Source: Azospirillum sp. RU38E (GTDB taxonomy: Bacteria > Pseudomonadota > Alphaproteobacteria > Azospirillales > Azospirillaceae). From it: a stretch of 64,000 bases of DNA. The notes under the pieces are model-generated. The model ran no database searches. It saw only the letters and a list, made by a program, of their open reading frames with translations, and was not told the DNA's origin. This document shows positions 36,324 through 46,047 of the stretch, piece by piece (position 1 is the stretch's first letter; every line of letters starts with the position of its first letter). The position numbers were made by a program, and so were the translations under genes. The stretch spans positions 1 to 64,000 of the forward strand of contig NZ_FZOI01000010.1 of NCBI RefSeq assembly GCF_900188385.1. The letters are read 5' to 3'.

Positions 36324-36938
36324 TCATCCCAGCGGGCTGACGCCTGCCGATTCGATCCAGATACCATGATAACCCGGAATGGTGCTGATGGACAGCGCAT
36401 TACGCCCTGTGCTCAGCACAGAGGCCGGAATGGTGAAGGTCCGGGAGATGAAACGGTCAACCACCGTATAATGCCGGCTGATAACGTGACCGGTTACGAT
36501 AATTTCGAAAGCGGACGGGCCGGGGTCGGCGGCCCGCATCGACAGGGTCAGACCGATGTCGCACGGGCGTTCCAGATTGAAGGAGAAGAAAGCCATCGCG
36601 CCATCCTCCTCCTTGCTCCTGCTGCCATCGATCACCCAGCAATCGCGCCCATCAAGCTGATCCTTCTCAGCCGTCGTCCATAAATCATCCAGGCGGGGTG
36701 CCTGCGGGGTGATGCAGCGCATGGGGGCCGCCATGGGCGGCAGAGGGAGCGGACGCTGTGGCTGCGTGACAGGGTGTGCAATGGCCTGCTGTGCCGCGCT
36801 GATGGCCGCTGAATGTGATCGGTCACGGCGAGCAGGGCGTTCACCCCGCGGAAAATAGGTTCCACCATGGAGGGCGCCAAGGCGACCGAAGGCGAGTGCC
36901 TCGTTCATCTTCATGAGCGACGGAATGTGGAAATCCAT
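36324..36938 (-). CDS. hypothetical protein with beta-rich C-terminus
   Basis: 204 residues from the ATG at 36938 (GAGGG upstream); the open frame continues to 37193 but the extra part is basic and unlike coding sequence. No signal peptide. An N-terminal helix-prone part (MDFHIPSLMKMNEALAFGRLG) and a Pro-rich linker precede a C-terminal, roughly 110-residue beta-rich domain (DIGLTLSMRAADPGPSAFEI, ISRTFTIPASVLSTGRNALS, GYHGIWIESAGVSPLG), a pattern like jelly-roll or carbohydrate-binding modules. Function not recognised. It is convergent with the export operon across a terminator. Confidence 0.6.
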   Translation of the reverse strand: MDFHIPSLMKMNEALAFGRLGALHGGTYFPRGERPARRDRSHSAAISAAQQAIAHPVTQPQRPLPLPPMAAPMRCITPQAPRLDDLWTTAEKDQLDGRDCWVIDGSRSKEEDGAMAFFSFNLERPCDIGLTLSMRAADPGPSAFEIIVTGHVISRHYTVVDRFISRTFTIPASVLSTGRNALSISTIPGYHGIWIESAGVSPLG

Positions 36939-37482
36939 GTCACGACCCTCTTCCGGGATGCGGCCAATTGCTTGGGCGTTCGATCCAATCAGCGGCCTGC
37001 CCTGGGTCACCCAACCCGGCAGGTTCGCTATGGACACAAAGCCTAGACCAGCTTTCCGAAATCGGGTGCTTCTGAAAATCTTCCGACACCTAACCAATTG
37101 TTTATAATGAAAAATATCGGAAACGGCAGAGGCGATTTTCCGATACCGGAAGCGGCCTTTCTCCTCCCGGAAGCGAAGGGGAAGTGAGCACACCCGAGGT
37201 GGGGAAGTTCGCTGGAAGGATTATGAATGCACGCATATGTGGTATCAATTTCAACATACATAATCTAAGGTCGATTTGATCGGGTTAATCAGATTGGACT
37301 ATGACCTTCGACTTCCCTATCATTCCAGCTGGCAAGGGGTACCGACCGGCTTCCCCGGAAACCACAGGGAAAGCGGGAAAGCGGTCGGAGGGGCTGCCCG
37401 TGTCATGATTCCATTCTGGCGATGGCGGATCTGCGGGGATGCAGGTGGGTGACCGCAGCAGAATGGGGCTGGCACAGGCAAA
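36939..37482. other. intergenic region upstream of the STAND regulator gene
   Basis: About 540 bases. The left half is an open minus-strand extension of the hypothetical gene and probably untranslated; the right half (37180-37310) is AT-rich, with likely promoters for the regulator gene. No further gene is supported. Confidence 0.4.
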
Positions 37483-40400
37483 TTGGTCGGTGGGGCGATA
37501 TTGCGGATAAGATTTTTCCATTTCGGCGAATGGCAGGTCGATGCCAGCAGCTGCACCTTGACCCATCACCAGCGCCAGCAGCCGGTGAAGGTGGAGCCGC
37601 GTGCCATGGATGTGCTGGTGGCGCTGTGCAGCCGACCGGGGGAAATTTTCAGCGCGGAAGACCTGCTGCGTTCCTGCTGGGATGGGCTGGCGGTCGGTGA
37701 CAACCAGGTGCATAAGGCCATCGCCCAGCTGCGGAAGCTGCTGGGCGATGATCCGGGGCAGGTTCGTTATATAGAGAACATACGTAAGCGTGGTTACAGG
37801 ACCGTCGCACCTGTCACTATTGCTTCTGATCTTGCCGCAACGGGATCTCCTGGCGACTGGTCCGAAGAATCCCCCTTTGTGGGTCTGGAAGCGTTTGATG
37901 AATCGCGCTCGGCCGTATTTTTTGGCCGGGATACGGCCATCGCCGCCCTGCGGGACACAATCTTGCGTCAGGCGGCGATGCCGGACGGGGGCCCGGTGCT
38001 GGTGCTGGGGGCCAGTGGCAGCGGCAAGACCTCGCTGATCCGGGCTGGCCTGCTGCCGGCCCTGCGGCGCCCGGATCAGCCATTCCGCCTGCTGGACAGC
38101 AGCATGTTGGACATGGGCGATATCAGCGACATGTCCCTGCTGATGGCGGTCGGCGGCGCCCTGCTGGACCTGGAGGTGGCGGGGGAACCGCTGCTGAATG
38201 GGCATAGTGCGGAGACAATTGCTGCAGCCTTGGCCGATGATCAGCCGGTTGCGGTGGATGCCCTGTTCGCGGCAATGCCACCCGACACCCGCGTCTTGCT
38301 GTTTGTTGATCGGCTGGAAGCGATTTTCAACAATCCGGCGGTGGAAGAGGGGCAGCGGCGTGGCTTTCTGACCGGGTTGGATCGTCTGGCCCGCACCGGT
38401 GCCGTGCTGGTGCTGGCCGCCTGCCGGAATGATTTCTACCCCGACGTGGCGCGCGAACCGGTGCTGATGGCGGCCAAGGCGGCCGGTGCCCATTTCGATC
38501 TGGCGCCGCCCAGCCGGGCAGAGATCATGCAGATGATCCGGATGCCCGCCCTGGCCGCCGGGCTCAGCTTTGGGATGGATGAGGAAAGCAAGGCGCAGCT
38601 GGATGATATTCTGTGCGACGGCACGGCGGATAATCCCGATGCGCTGCCCCTGCTGCAATATACATTGCATGAGCTGTATCTGCAGCGCAGCACCAGCCGC
38701 GAGCTGACGGTCGCGGCCTATCGCGCCTTGGGCGGGATCGGTGGCGCTATCGGCAAAAGGGCGGAGGCCACCCTGAACGAGTTGCCGGAGGCATCGCGCC
38801 TCTGTCTGCCGCAGGTTCTGTCCCTGATCGTCACCATGGGGGGCAGTGGTGTTACCGATGGTGCAGCGCGCAGCCGGCGTATGCCCTGGTCCTCCCTGGG
38901 CAGCGAGATGGAGCGCATTTTGGTGCGCACCTTCGTGCAGCAGCGCCTGTTCGTCAGTCTGGTTTATGATGGGGTTCCGGTCTTCGGGGTGGCACATGAA
39001 GCCATGCTACGCCAATGGCCGCGTGTGACGGGCTGGATTGCTCAGCATCGTCAGGCTTTGAATGCCCGCAGCCGGCTGGAGGAATCGGCCCGGCGCTGGA
39101 CGGAGGAGGGGCGGCGCGTCGATCTGCTGCTGCCGCGTGGCAAGCAGCTGGAAGAGGCGCGGGAACTGACCCGGCAGGTGCAGATCCCGCTCAGCGGCGA
39201 TGTCCGTGCCTTCATCACCGCTTCCGCGCGGCGGGAGCGCCAGGCCGATCAACGCCGTTTCGTGATTTCCCTGGGGTTCGGGCTGGTGGCGCTGGTGGCC
39301 CTGTTGCTGGGCTTGCGCGCCAATCAGGCCGAGGACATGGCCGAGCATCGCCGCCGTCAGGCCGAAGACCTGATGAATTTCATGGTGGGCGACTTCGCCG
39401 AGAAACTGCGCCCGCTGGGCCGGCTGGACCTGTTGTCGGACATTGGCGGCAAGGCGCTCAGCTATTTTGGCAACAGTAATATCAATGATTTGTCGCCCGA
39501 GGCGCGGATGCAGCAGGCCCGCGCCCTGCAAACCATTGCCGAGGTGGCGCGGGCCCGGGCCGACCCGGATGCGGCCCGCAGCGCCCTGTTGCTGGCTAAG
39601 AAACTGCTGGATGCCAATCTGGCCCAGGGGATTGAGTCACTGGACCTGCTGAAGGATTTGGGGGCGGACGCCTTTTGGCTGGGGCAAATCGCACTGGATG
39701 CCAATAAATTTGACGAGGCCGAAGAGTATTTCAAGCAATACGAGTTTCATACAGAGCGGATGAACCAGTTGAGTCCGGAGGATGTTGATGCGTGGATTGA
39801 GCTTTCCTACGCGAGAAACAGCCTTGGATCAGTTTACCGCGGGCAGGGTAATAGTGAGAAGGCGGGCGAATATTTTCGAAGTTCGTTGGAGCTGAAGCGT
39901 CGTGCTTTGGAGCGACGCCCGGATGACCGGGGGCTCCGGGCTGAACTGGCAGACACTCTCTCCTGGCTGGGTACTGTTCGTGAACAGGAAGGAGAACTTC
40001 AGCAAGCTCTTGGCCTGTATGAGCAGGAGCAGGTTGAACTGCGCGCGCTGCGGGCTGCCGCCCCGTCGGAGTTCCGCTGGACCTACGATCACGTCACGGC
40101 CCTGCATCGCTATGCGCGTTTGCTGGATGCAATGGGGCGTGGTGATGAAGCGGATGCTGCCGTGACGGAAGGGCAACAACTGGCCCAGTCGCTGGTTTTG
40201 CACGACCCGAGCAACCGTATTTGGCAACATGCATTGCTGAGAATCAACTGGGTTGCCGCTGGCATATGGGTGGAACGTCGTCCAATGCCGATGGTGTTGG
40301 CGCTGCAGAAGGAAACTGCTGACAAGCTGGCTGTGTTGACGCGGGAGAACCCAACCAACGCTGTGTGGCGACAGGTGGAAACTGCTAATGCCATCTTCTT

Positions 40401-40773
40401 GGGGGAAACGCTGCTGCGGATGGGGCAGGTGTCGGAGGCGCGTCAGCATCTGAAGCAGATTCTGGAGTCTGCTGATAGCCGTATGGGTAAGGATGTGGTC
40501 TTCGCGCAGCATCTGACATTGGGGTTGCTGTTCCTTTCAGAAGCGGAAAAACGCCTTGGCCATCAGGAGGAAGCCCAAAAATATTGCCGCCAGGTGGTAA
40601 ATTTGTTGCAGCCAATAATTGCAGTTGACGGAAAAAGATTCTCGGTACAAGATTCTTGGGTCAGAGCCCATATTTGCTTGGGGGAAACTGACAAGGTTTC
40701 CGAATCCGTAAAGTGGCTTGCCAAGATCGGCTACAAACGCCCCAGCTATGTGCGCTTCATATCCAAGGGTTGA
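37483..40773 (+). CDS. membrane-anchored winged-helix/STAND NTPase/TPR regulator
   Basis: Up to 1096 residues. No ATG fits; the frame begins with TTG at 37483, and a TTG at 37501 has GGTGGGG upstream and starts closer to the domain. Residues about 8-110: OmpR/CadC-type winged helix (FHFGEWQVD, EDLLRSCWDG, VHKAIAQLRKLLGD, IRKRGYR). Residues about 130-560: STAND-type NTPase with Walker A GASGSGKTS (K182) and a Walker B-like VLLFVDRLEAIF. Residues 593-612: one membrane segment. Beyond it: TPR-like repeats (about 690-1070). The layout implies cytoplasmic DNA-binding and NTPase parts with a periplasmic TPR sensor. GC falls toward the 3' end. Followed 14 bases later by a small unknown gene. Confidence 0.8.
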   Translation: MVGGAILRIRFFHFGEWQVDASSCTLTHHQRQQPVKVEPRAMDVLVALCSRPGEIFSAEDLLRSCWDGLAVGDNQVHKAIAQLRKLLGDDPGQVRYIENIRKRGYRTVAPVTIASDLAATGSPGDWSEESPFVGLEAFDESRSAVFFGRDTAIAALRDTILRQAAMPDGGPVLVLGASGSGKTSLIRAGLLPALRRPDQPFRLLDSSMLDMGDISDMSLLMAVGGALLDLEVAGEPLLNGHSAETIAAALADDQPVAVDALFAAMPPDTRVLLFVDRLEAIFNNPAVEEGQRRGFLTGLDRLARTGAVLVLAACRNDFYPDVAREPVLMAAKAAGAHFDLAPPSRAEIMQMIRMPALAAGLSFGMDEESKAQLDDILCDGTADNPDALPLLQYTLHELYLQRSTSRELTVAAYRALGGIGGAIGKRAEATLNELPEASRLCLPQVLSLIVTMGGSGVTDGAARSRRMPWSSLGSEMERILVRTFVQQRLFVSLVYDGVPVFGVAHEAMLRQWPRVTGWIAQHRQALNARSRLEESARRWTEEGRRVDLLLPRGKQLEEARELTRQVQIPLSGDVRAFITASARRERQADQRRFVISLGFGLVALVALLLGLRANQAEDMAEHRRRQAEDLMNFMVGDFAEKLRPLGRLDLLSDIGGKALSYFGNSNINDLSPEARMQQARALQTIAEVARARADPDAARSALLLAKKLLDANLAQGIESLDLLKDLGADAFWLGQIALDANKFDEAEEYFKQYEFHTERMNQLSPEDVDAWIELSYARNSLGSVYRGQGNSEKAGEYFRSSLELKRRALERRPDDRGLRAELADTLSWLGTVREQEGELQQALGLYEQEQVELRALRAAAPSEFRWTYDHVTALHRYARLLDAMGRGDEADAAVTEGQQLAQSLVLHDPSNRIWQHALLRINWVAAGIWVERRPMPMVLALQKETADKLAVLTRENPTNAVWRQVETANAIFLGETLLRMGQVSEARQHLKQILESADSRMGKDVVFAQHLTLGLLFLSEAEKRLGHQEEAQKYCRQVVNLLQPIIAVDGKRFSVQDSWVRAHICLGETDKVSESVKWLAKIGYKRPSYVRFISKG

Positions 40774-40787
40774 GAAAGGATTTATCG

Positions 40788-41243
40788 ATGATTGCGGTTA
40801 CCAATCAGGCAACGGTGCGGGTTGACATACAGCCCTCTGATGAAGGTTATCAATGGTCCTACAGCAAGTGGAACGAAGAAACCTGGCCGGAAAATGCGAA
40901 GCTGGGGCCGCACGGGTCGGTTACAGTTCCGGCCAATGATGGGCCGTGGGAAGTAATTTATAAGATAGACTCCAGCGACTATCAGCTTTTCAGCGCCCTG
41001 ATCAATACGAATCCGGCTGCTGCGACCCGTTTATCTGACTTCGATCAGATTTTGGGCTTGCAATTTGATGCCGGTAACATTGATGGCAGCAGCACCATCA
41101 GCACAGCGTCAATTTTCTTTGCAAATACTTTGCCGGTGACGAATCCGCATCCGGTCGGTATTTCTTTTGAATTGTGGGCGCGTTTGACCCAGACCCGGCA
41201 GGTCATCACCAGCTCTGACCCTCAGGTGAAGAACGAGATGTAA
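40788..41243 (+). CDS. unknown small protein coupled to the STAND regulator
   Basis: 151 residues from the ATG at 40788, which has GAGAAAGGA at good spacing. No signal peptide or membrane segment. Acidic, aromatic-rich and probably all-beta (EGYQWSYSKWNEETWPENAK, GPWEVIYKIDSSDYQLFSAL, HPVGISFELWARLTQTRQV). Not recognised. It is cotranscribed with the STAND regulator by spacing, and GC is lower than in the flanking housekeeping genes. A target or effector of the regulator is possible. Its stop codon is immediately followed by a copy of the family 1 repeat. Confidence 0.65.
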   Translation: MIAVTNQATVRVDIQPSDEGYQWSYSKWNEETWPENAKLGPHGSVTVPANDGPWEVIYKIDSSDYQLFSALINTNPAAATRLSDFDQILGLQFDAGNIDGSSTISTASIFFANTLPVTNPHPVGISFELWARLTQTRQVITSSDPQVKNEM

Positions 41244-41400
41244 TACCAATCCGCCGAGGGTTTGACCCTTGGCGGATTGTGGGCCGGCGACTGCCGGCTC
41301 AGCACCTCGTGACGCGTAAGCCAAGGGCGCGGATGCGCCCGCCCGGCGCCTGAGGGAACACAAAATCTCCCTTGACCGGTCACGATCAAGGGAGATTGGT
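41243..41400 (+). repeat. intergenic repeat, family 1, copy A
   Basis: Begins with ATACCAATC at the last base of the preceding stop codon and ends with GATTGGT. A stem-loop lies at each end: one formed by CCGCCGAGGG/CCCTTGGCGG and one by AATCTCCCTTGA/TCAAGGGAGATT. The centre has GGCGACTGCCGG and GCGGATGCGC. Copies B (53919-54038) and C (59612-59763) share the ends and centre. It is too short to code and has no transposase, resembling a MITE- or REP-like element. Confidence 0.8.
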
Positions 41401-41467
41401 CTGATATACCCTGAATCCGGGAGAATTCCTGAGAGGGGTTTACATGTTTTGAGATTTCTGATTCGCT

Positions 41468-41761
41468 ATGTTTATGAGCGAATTGGTTCTGAGCCAGGCG
41501 GATCGGGTTTATTTTCGGGCGATGATGCGGCGTCAAATCAACAGCGCCATTCATCGCTGGATGAACACGTTGCTGCTACTTGACGCTGGTTGGTCAGTGT
41601 CGCAGGTAGCGACGGCGCTGTTTCTGGATGAAGGAACAGTGCGGGCGCATCGCAGCCTTTACCATAAGGAAGGCCGAGAAGGGATTGAGCGTCTAGAGTA
41701 TGCAGGCTGCCAACCCCTTCTGAGCTCTGAGGAGCTTCCTATACTGACAGCCCATGTGTGA
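41468..41761 (+). pseudogene. IS630-type transposase, N-terminal fragment
   Basis: 97 residues with the N-terminal helix-turn-helix of IS630-like transposases (LLLDAGWSVSQVATALFLDE, GTVRAHRSLYHKEGREGIER). The frame runs straight into the left end of the IS3-type element, and its stop codon is the TGA at that inverted repeat. The DDE catalytic part is absent on the far side, so this is a remnant cut by insertion and deletion. Confidence 0.75.
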
Positions 41762-41821
41762 CCTGCTCCCTGAAAATGTGCCCGGTGTAAAGTAGAGTCC
41801 TTCCCATGCGAGGAGGGCCAT

Positions 41822-42091
41822 TTGATGAAGAAGAGCCGTTTCAGCGAGGAACAGATCATCGGGATCCTGAGGGAGCAGGATGCTGGGCATAAGACGGCGG
41901 ACATCTGCCGGCGGCACGGGATATCGGAGGCGACATTTTACGCCTGGAAATCGAAATATGGTGGGCTGGAGGTGTCGGAGGCCAAGCGCCTGAAGAGCCT
42001 GGAGGAAGAGAACAGCCGGCTGAAGAAGCTGCTAGCCGAGGCGATGTTGGACAACGCGATGCTGCGCGAGGTGGCGGGAAAAAAGTGGTAA
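41822..42091 (+). CDS. IS3-family transposase OrfA
   Basis: 89 residues: helix-turn-helix (FSEEQIIGILREQDAGHKTA, CRRHGISEATFYAWKSKYGG) followed by a leucine zipper (EENSRLKKLLAEAMLDNAML). Length is normal for OrfA. A run of A6G at 42079-42085 before the stop is the usual slippery site for programmed frameshifting into orfB, which starts within the overlap. Without a complete OrfB it could at most act as a DNA-binding inhibitor of related elements. Confidence 0.88.
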   Translation: MMKKSRFSEEQIIGILREQDAGHKTADICRRHGISEATFYAWKSKYGGLEVSEAKRLKSLEEENSRLKKLLAEAMLDNAMLREVAGKKW

Positions 42092-42492
42092 GGCCCGCCG
42101 CCAGCCGCCGGACGGTTGCCCATCTGCGGGCAACGTTCGGTGTCAGTGAGCGGCGGGCTTGTTCTGTCCTGAAAGTGCATCGCCGGACGATCCGCTACCG
42201 GTCGCGGCGCCCCGATGACGGTGCCTTGCGGCGAAGGCTGCGGGAACTGGCATCGGCGCGACGGCGTTTTGGCTGCCGGCGTCTGGGATGTCTGCTGGCC
42301 CGGGAGGGGATGGCGGTGAACCATAAGAAGCTGCAGCGGATTTACCGGGAGGAAGGGCTGGCGGTGCGCCGGCGACGGGGCCGTAAACGCGCACTGGGCA
42401 CACGGGCGCCGATGAATGTGCCTCAGGGGCTCAACCAGCGCTGGAGCCTGGATTTCGTATCGGATGCGTTCAGCGCATGCCCCCGGTCCTGA
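42085..42492 (+). pseudogene. IS3-family transposase OrfB, truncated
   Basis: The frame encodes the N-terminal HTH_21-like part (FGVSERRACSVLKVHRRTIR, SARRRFGCRRLGCLLAREGM) and reaches the first catalytic Asp region (WSLDFVSD), then breaks into an unrelated six-residue tail. Downstream sequence in another frame up to TAA at 42534 looks like the original C-terminus, so an internal deletion of about 400 bases removed the second Asp and the Glu of the DDE triad. Confidence 0.82.
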
Positions 42493-42562
42493 ACGCCCCT
42501 CAACCCCAATACCAAACCAGAGGCCTCTACTTATAAACGGTGACAATTAGGGGAGCAGGTCA

Positions 42563-42793
42563 CCCCTCTGGGAAGGGGTGTCTGGTTTTCCGGACGCGCC
42601 GCTGTAAAAGTCCGGAAAAGCAGAATTTGTTGCAACGCCGCATATTTTTTCCGCATTTGCGAAATTGTTTTGTTTCAAACGATTATCGGGATGACCTCCC
42701 AAACCTGCCGGTTGGCACGCCACGTGCCTATAGGGATACCCAAGCCACCCTGTTCTGTCCGCGGGTGGTCATGGTTCGAACGGGAGGCAAAGA
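42563..42793. other. dctA upstream regulatory region
   Basis: Between the IS right end and dctA. It contains the sigma-54 promoter (42713-42728). The imperfect inverted repeat TCCGCA-TT-TGCGAA around 42650-42664 lies about 55 bases further upstream and is a candidate DctD-binding site. Confidence 0.5.
42713..42728 (+). promoter_or_regulatory. sigma-54 (RpoN) promoter of dctA
   Basis: TGGCACG-CCAC-GTGCC matches the -24/-12 consensus TGGCACG-N4-TTGC with correct spacing of GG and GC. It lies 66 bases before the dctA start. A sigma-54 activator (DctD) is encoded two genes downstream, which supports the call. Confidence 0.82.
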
Positions 42794-44134
<1,341 letters not shown>

Positions 44135-44154
44135 GCCCCAGGGTCTCCCGGCCA

Positions 44155-44233
44155 GGGCCGGCGGTGCGGAACAGCGATGGGGTGCTAAGCGAGACCACCC
44201 CATCGCCTGTTCCGTACCGCCGGCCCTTTGTTT
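44155..44233 (+). terminator. long stem-loop terminator between dctA and dctB
   Basis: The left arm 44155-44184 pairs with the right arm 44196-44226 over 30 bases, with one bulged C and one mismatch, then TTTGTTT. This is a strong intrinsic terminator 20 bases after dctA. It also covers the GTG at 44164, the first possible start of dctB. Confidence 0.85.
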
Positions 44234-46047
44234 ATGGTGGTAAAGATCGCCCAACCCAAGCGAGGCCCATCCTGAAACCGCATTGGCGCCGTGCCCTGTT
44301 CTGGTTGATCCCCGCCCTGATCGCGGTGCTGGCCGCCGGCGGGGCGGGGTGGCTGGCGGAGCGGCTGGCCATTGCCCAGCTGCTGGAACAGGCAGGCCCC
44401 CGCCGTGACATCTATGTCGAAGGCTTGCGCAGCGAACTGGGGCGGTACGAGACCCTGCCGTCGGTCATGACCTATTCCACCACCCTGCGGCAGATGCTGT
44501 CCGCCCCCGGCAATGAACCGCTGAGCCAGCGGGCCAGCACCTATCTGGAACAGGTGGCTACCGTGTCGGGGGCCGCCGCCATCTATGCCATTGATACCGA
44601 GGGCACGACGCGGGCCGCCAGCAACTGGCAGGGGCCGGCCAGCTTTGTCGGCATGAATTTCTCCTACCGGCCTTATTTCCGCGATGCCATGGCCAAGGGC
44701 TATGGCCGCTTCTATGGCATTGGCACCACCAGCGGGGAGGCGGGATATTACTTTGCCCGCTCCATCCCCGGCCCCGATGGCGTGCTGGGGGTGGTGGTGG
44801 TGAAGGTGACGCTGACCGGCATGGAACGCACCTGGGGGCAGGCGGCCGACCGGGTGCTGGTAAAGGATGGGCATGGCGTGACCATCCTGTCCTCCGTGCC
44901 GGGCTGGACCTTCCGCACCCTGGAACCGCTGTCCGATGGTTTGCGCGAGCGGCTGGCCGCCACCCGCCAATATGACCGGGTGGAGCTGCAGGGGCTGGCG
45001 GTGCAGCAGCTGGCCGATCTGGGTGCCGGGGCCTCTGTCCTGCGCATTGGCGGGCCGGGGGCCAAGCCGCTGCTGGCCACGGCCCGCAATGTACCTGGCA
45101 CCGATTGGCAATTGCTGCTGCTGACCGACATGGCGCCGGTGGCCAATGCCCAACGCATCGCCTGGGCGGCGGGGGCGGCGGCGGTGCTGTTGCTGACCCT
45201 GGTGGCCATGCTGGTGCGCCAGCGCCGCCGCACGCGCGCGGCCGAACGCGCCACCCGTGCGGCCCTGGAACGTTCTGCCCAGGCCTTGGAACGGGAGGTG
45301 GCGGCCCGCACGGCGGAGCTGGTGGCGGCGAACGATGATCTGCGCCGCGCCCAGGATGGGTTGGTCCAGGCGGCCAAGCTGGCAGCCTTGGGCCAGTTGG
45401 CCGCCGGCATCACGCATGAGCTGAACCAGCCGCTGGCGGCCCTGCGCACCCTGTCGGACAATGCCGCCGCCTTCCTGGCGCGCGGCAAGGTGGACCGGGT
45501 GACGGAAAATCTGACCATGATCGGCCAGCTGACCGAACGCATGGCCCGCATCACCGGCCAGTTGCGCGGCTTTGCCCGCAAGTCGGAAAACCGGCCGGAA
45601 CCGGTGCGGCTGGCCGTGGCCGCCGGTAATAGTCTGGCTTTGCTGACGGAAAAAAGCCGGCGGCTGGATGCGAATGTTGAAACCGCCATCGACCCCGACC
45701 TGTGGGTGCGGTTTGATCCCATCCGGCTGGAACAGGTGCTGGTCAATCTGTTGGGCAATGCCCTGGATGCCGTGGCCGGTGGACCGGTGCGGGAAGTGCG
45801 GCTGGAGGCGGTGCGCGAAGGCCCGCGCGCCCTGGTGCGGGTGCTGGATAGCGGGTCCGGCATTGCCCCGGAAAGCCTGCCCCACCTGTTCGAACCCTTC
45901 TTCACCACCAAGCCGCCGGGCCAGGGGCTTGGATTGGGGCTGGTGATTTCTGCCGGGATGGTGCAGGACCATGGGGGAAGCATTCACGCCGCCAACCGCC
46001 CGGAAGGAGGGGCAATGTTCACCATCGACCTGCCCGCCCATGGCTGA
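44164..46047 (+). CDS. dctB: C4-dicarboxylate sensor histidine kinase DctB
   Basis: 627 residues from the GTG at 44164, but this codon is buried in the terminator stem and the first 35 residues are not typical. The likely beginning is near 44272, where an in-frame CTG follows GCGAGG; the protein then starts LKPHWRRALFWLIPALIAVL, directly before the first membrane segment. Then come a periplasmic PAS-like double sensor (about 270 residues), a second membrane segment, a coiled linker, HisKA with ITHELNQPLAAL (H418 in the long form), and HATPase (NLLGNALDAV, DSGSGI, GQGLGLGLVIS). It senses dicarboxylates and phosphorylates DctD. Stop overlaps dctD. Confidence 0.9.
   Translation: MRNSDGVLSETTPSPVPYRRPFVYGGKDRPTQARPILKPHWRRALFWLIPALIAVLAAGGAGWLAERLAIAQLLEQAGPRRDIYVEGLRSELGRYETLPSVMTYSTTLRQMLSAPGNEPLSQRASTYLEQVATVSGAAAIYAIDTEGTTRAASNWQGPASFVGMNFSYRPYFRDAMAKGYGRFYGIGTTSGEAGYYFARSIPGPDGVLGVVVVKVTLTGMERTWGQAADRVLVKDGHGVTILSSVPGWTFRTLEPLSDGLRERLAATRQYDRVELQGLAVQQLADLGAGASVLRIGGPGAKPLLATARNVPGTDWQLLLLTDMAPVANAQRIAWAAGAAAVLLLTLVAMLVRQRRRTRAAERATRAALERSAQALEREVAARTAELVAANDDLRRAQDGLVQAAKLAALGQLAAGITHELNQPLAALRTLSDNAAAFLARGKVDRVTENLTMIGQLTERMARITGQLRGFARKSENRPEPVRLAVAAGNSLALLTEKSRRLDANVETAIDPDLWVRFDPIRLEQVLVNLLGNALDAVAGGPVREVRLEAVREGPRALVRVLDSGSGIAPESLPHLFEPFFTTKPPGQGLGLGLVISAGMVQDHGGSIHAANRPEGGAMFTIDLPAHG

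Larger units (their letters stand above)
41759..42562 (+). mobile_element. internally deleted IS3-family element
   Basis: 804 bases bounded by TGACCTGCTCCC at 41759 and its complement GGGAGCAGGTCA at 42551-42562; similarity of the ends continues inward to AAGTAGA. Full IS3 elements are about 1.2-1.5 kb, so about a third is missing. It holds intact orfA and a truncated orfB. The flanking bases do not form an obvious target duplication (CATG on the left, CCCC on the right). It cannot move by itself. Confidence 0.85.

Noticed and set aside
41755-42566. Target-site duplication flanking the IS3-type element
   Set aside because: Flanking bases (CATG and CCCC) do not match.
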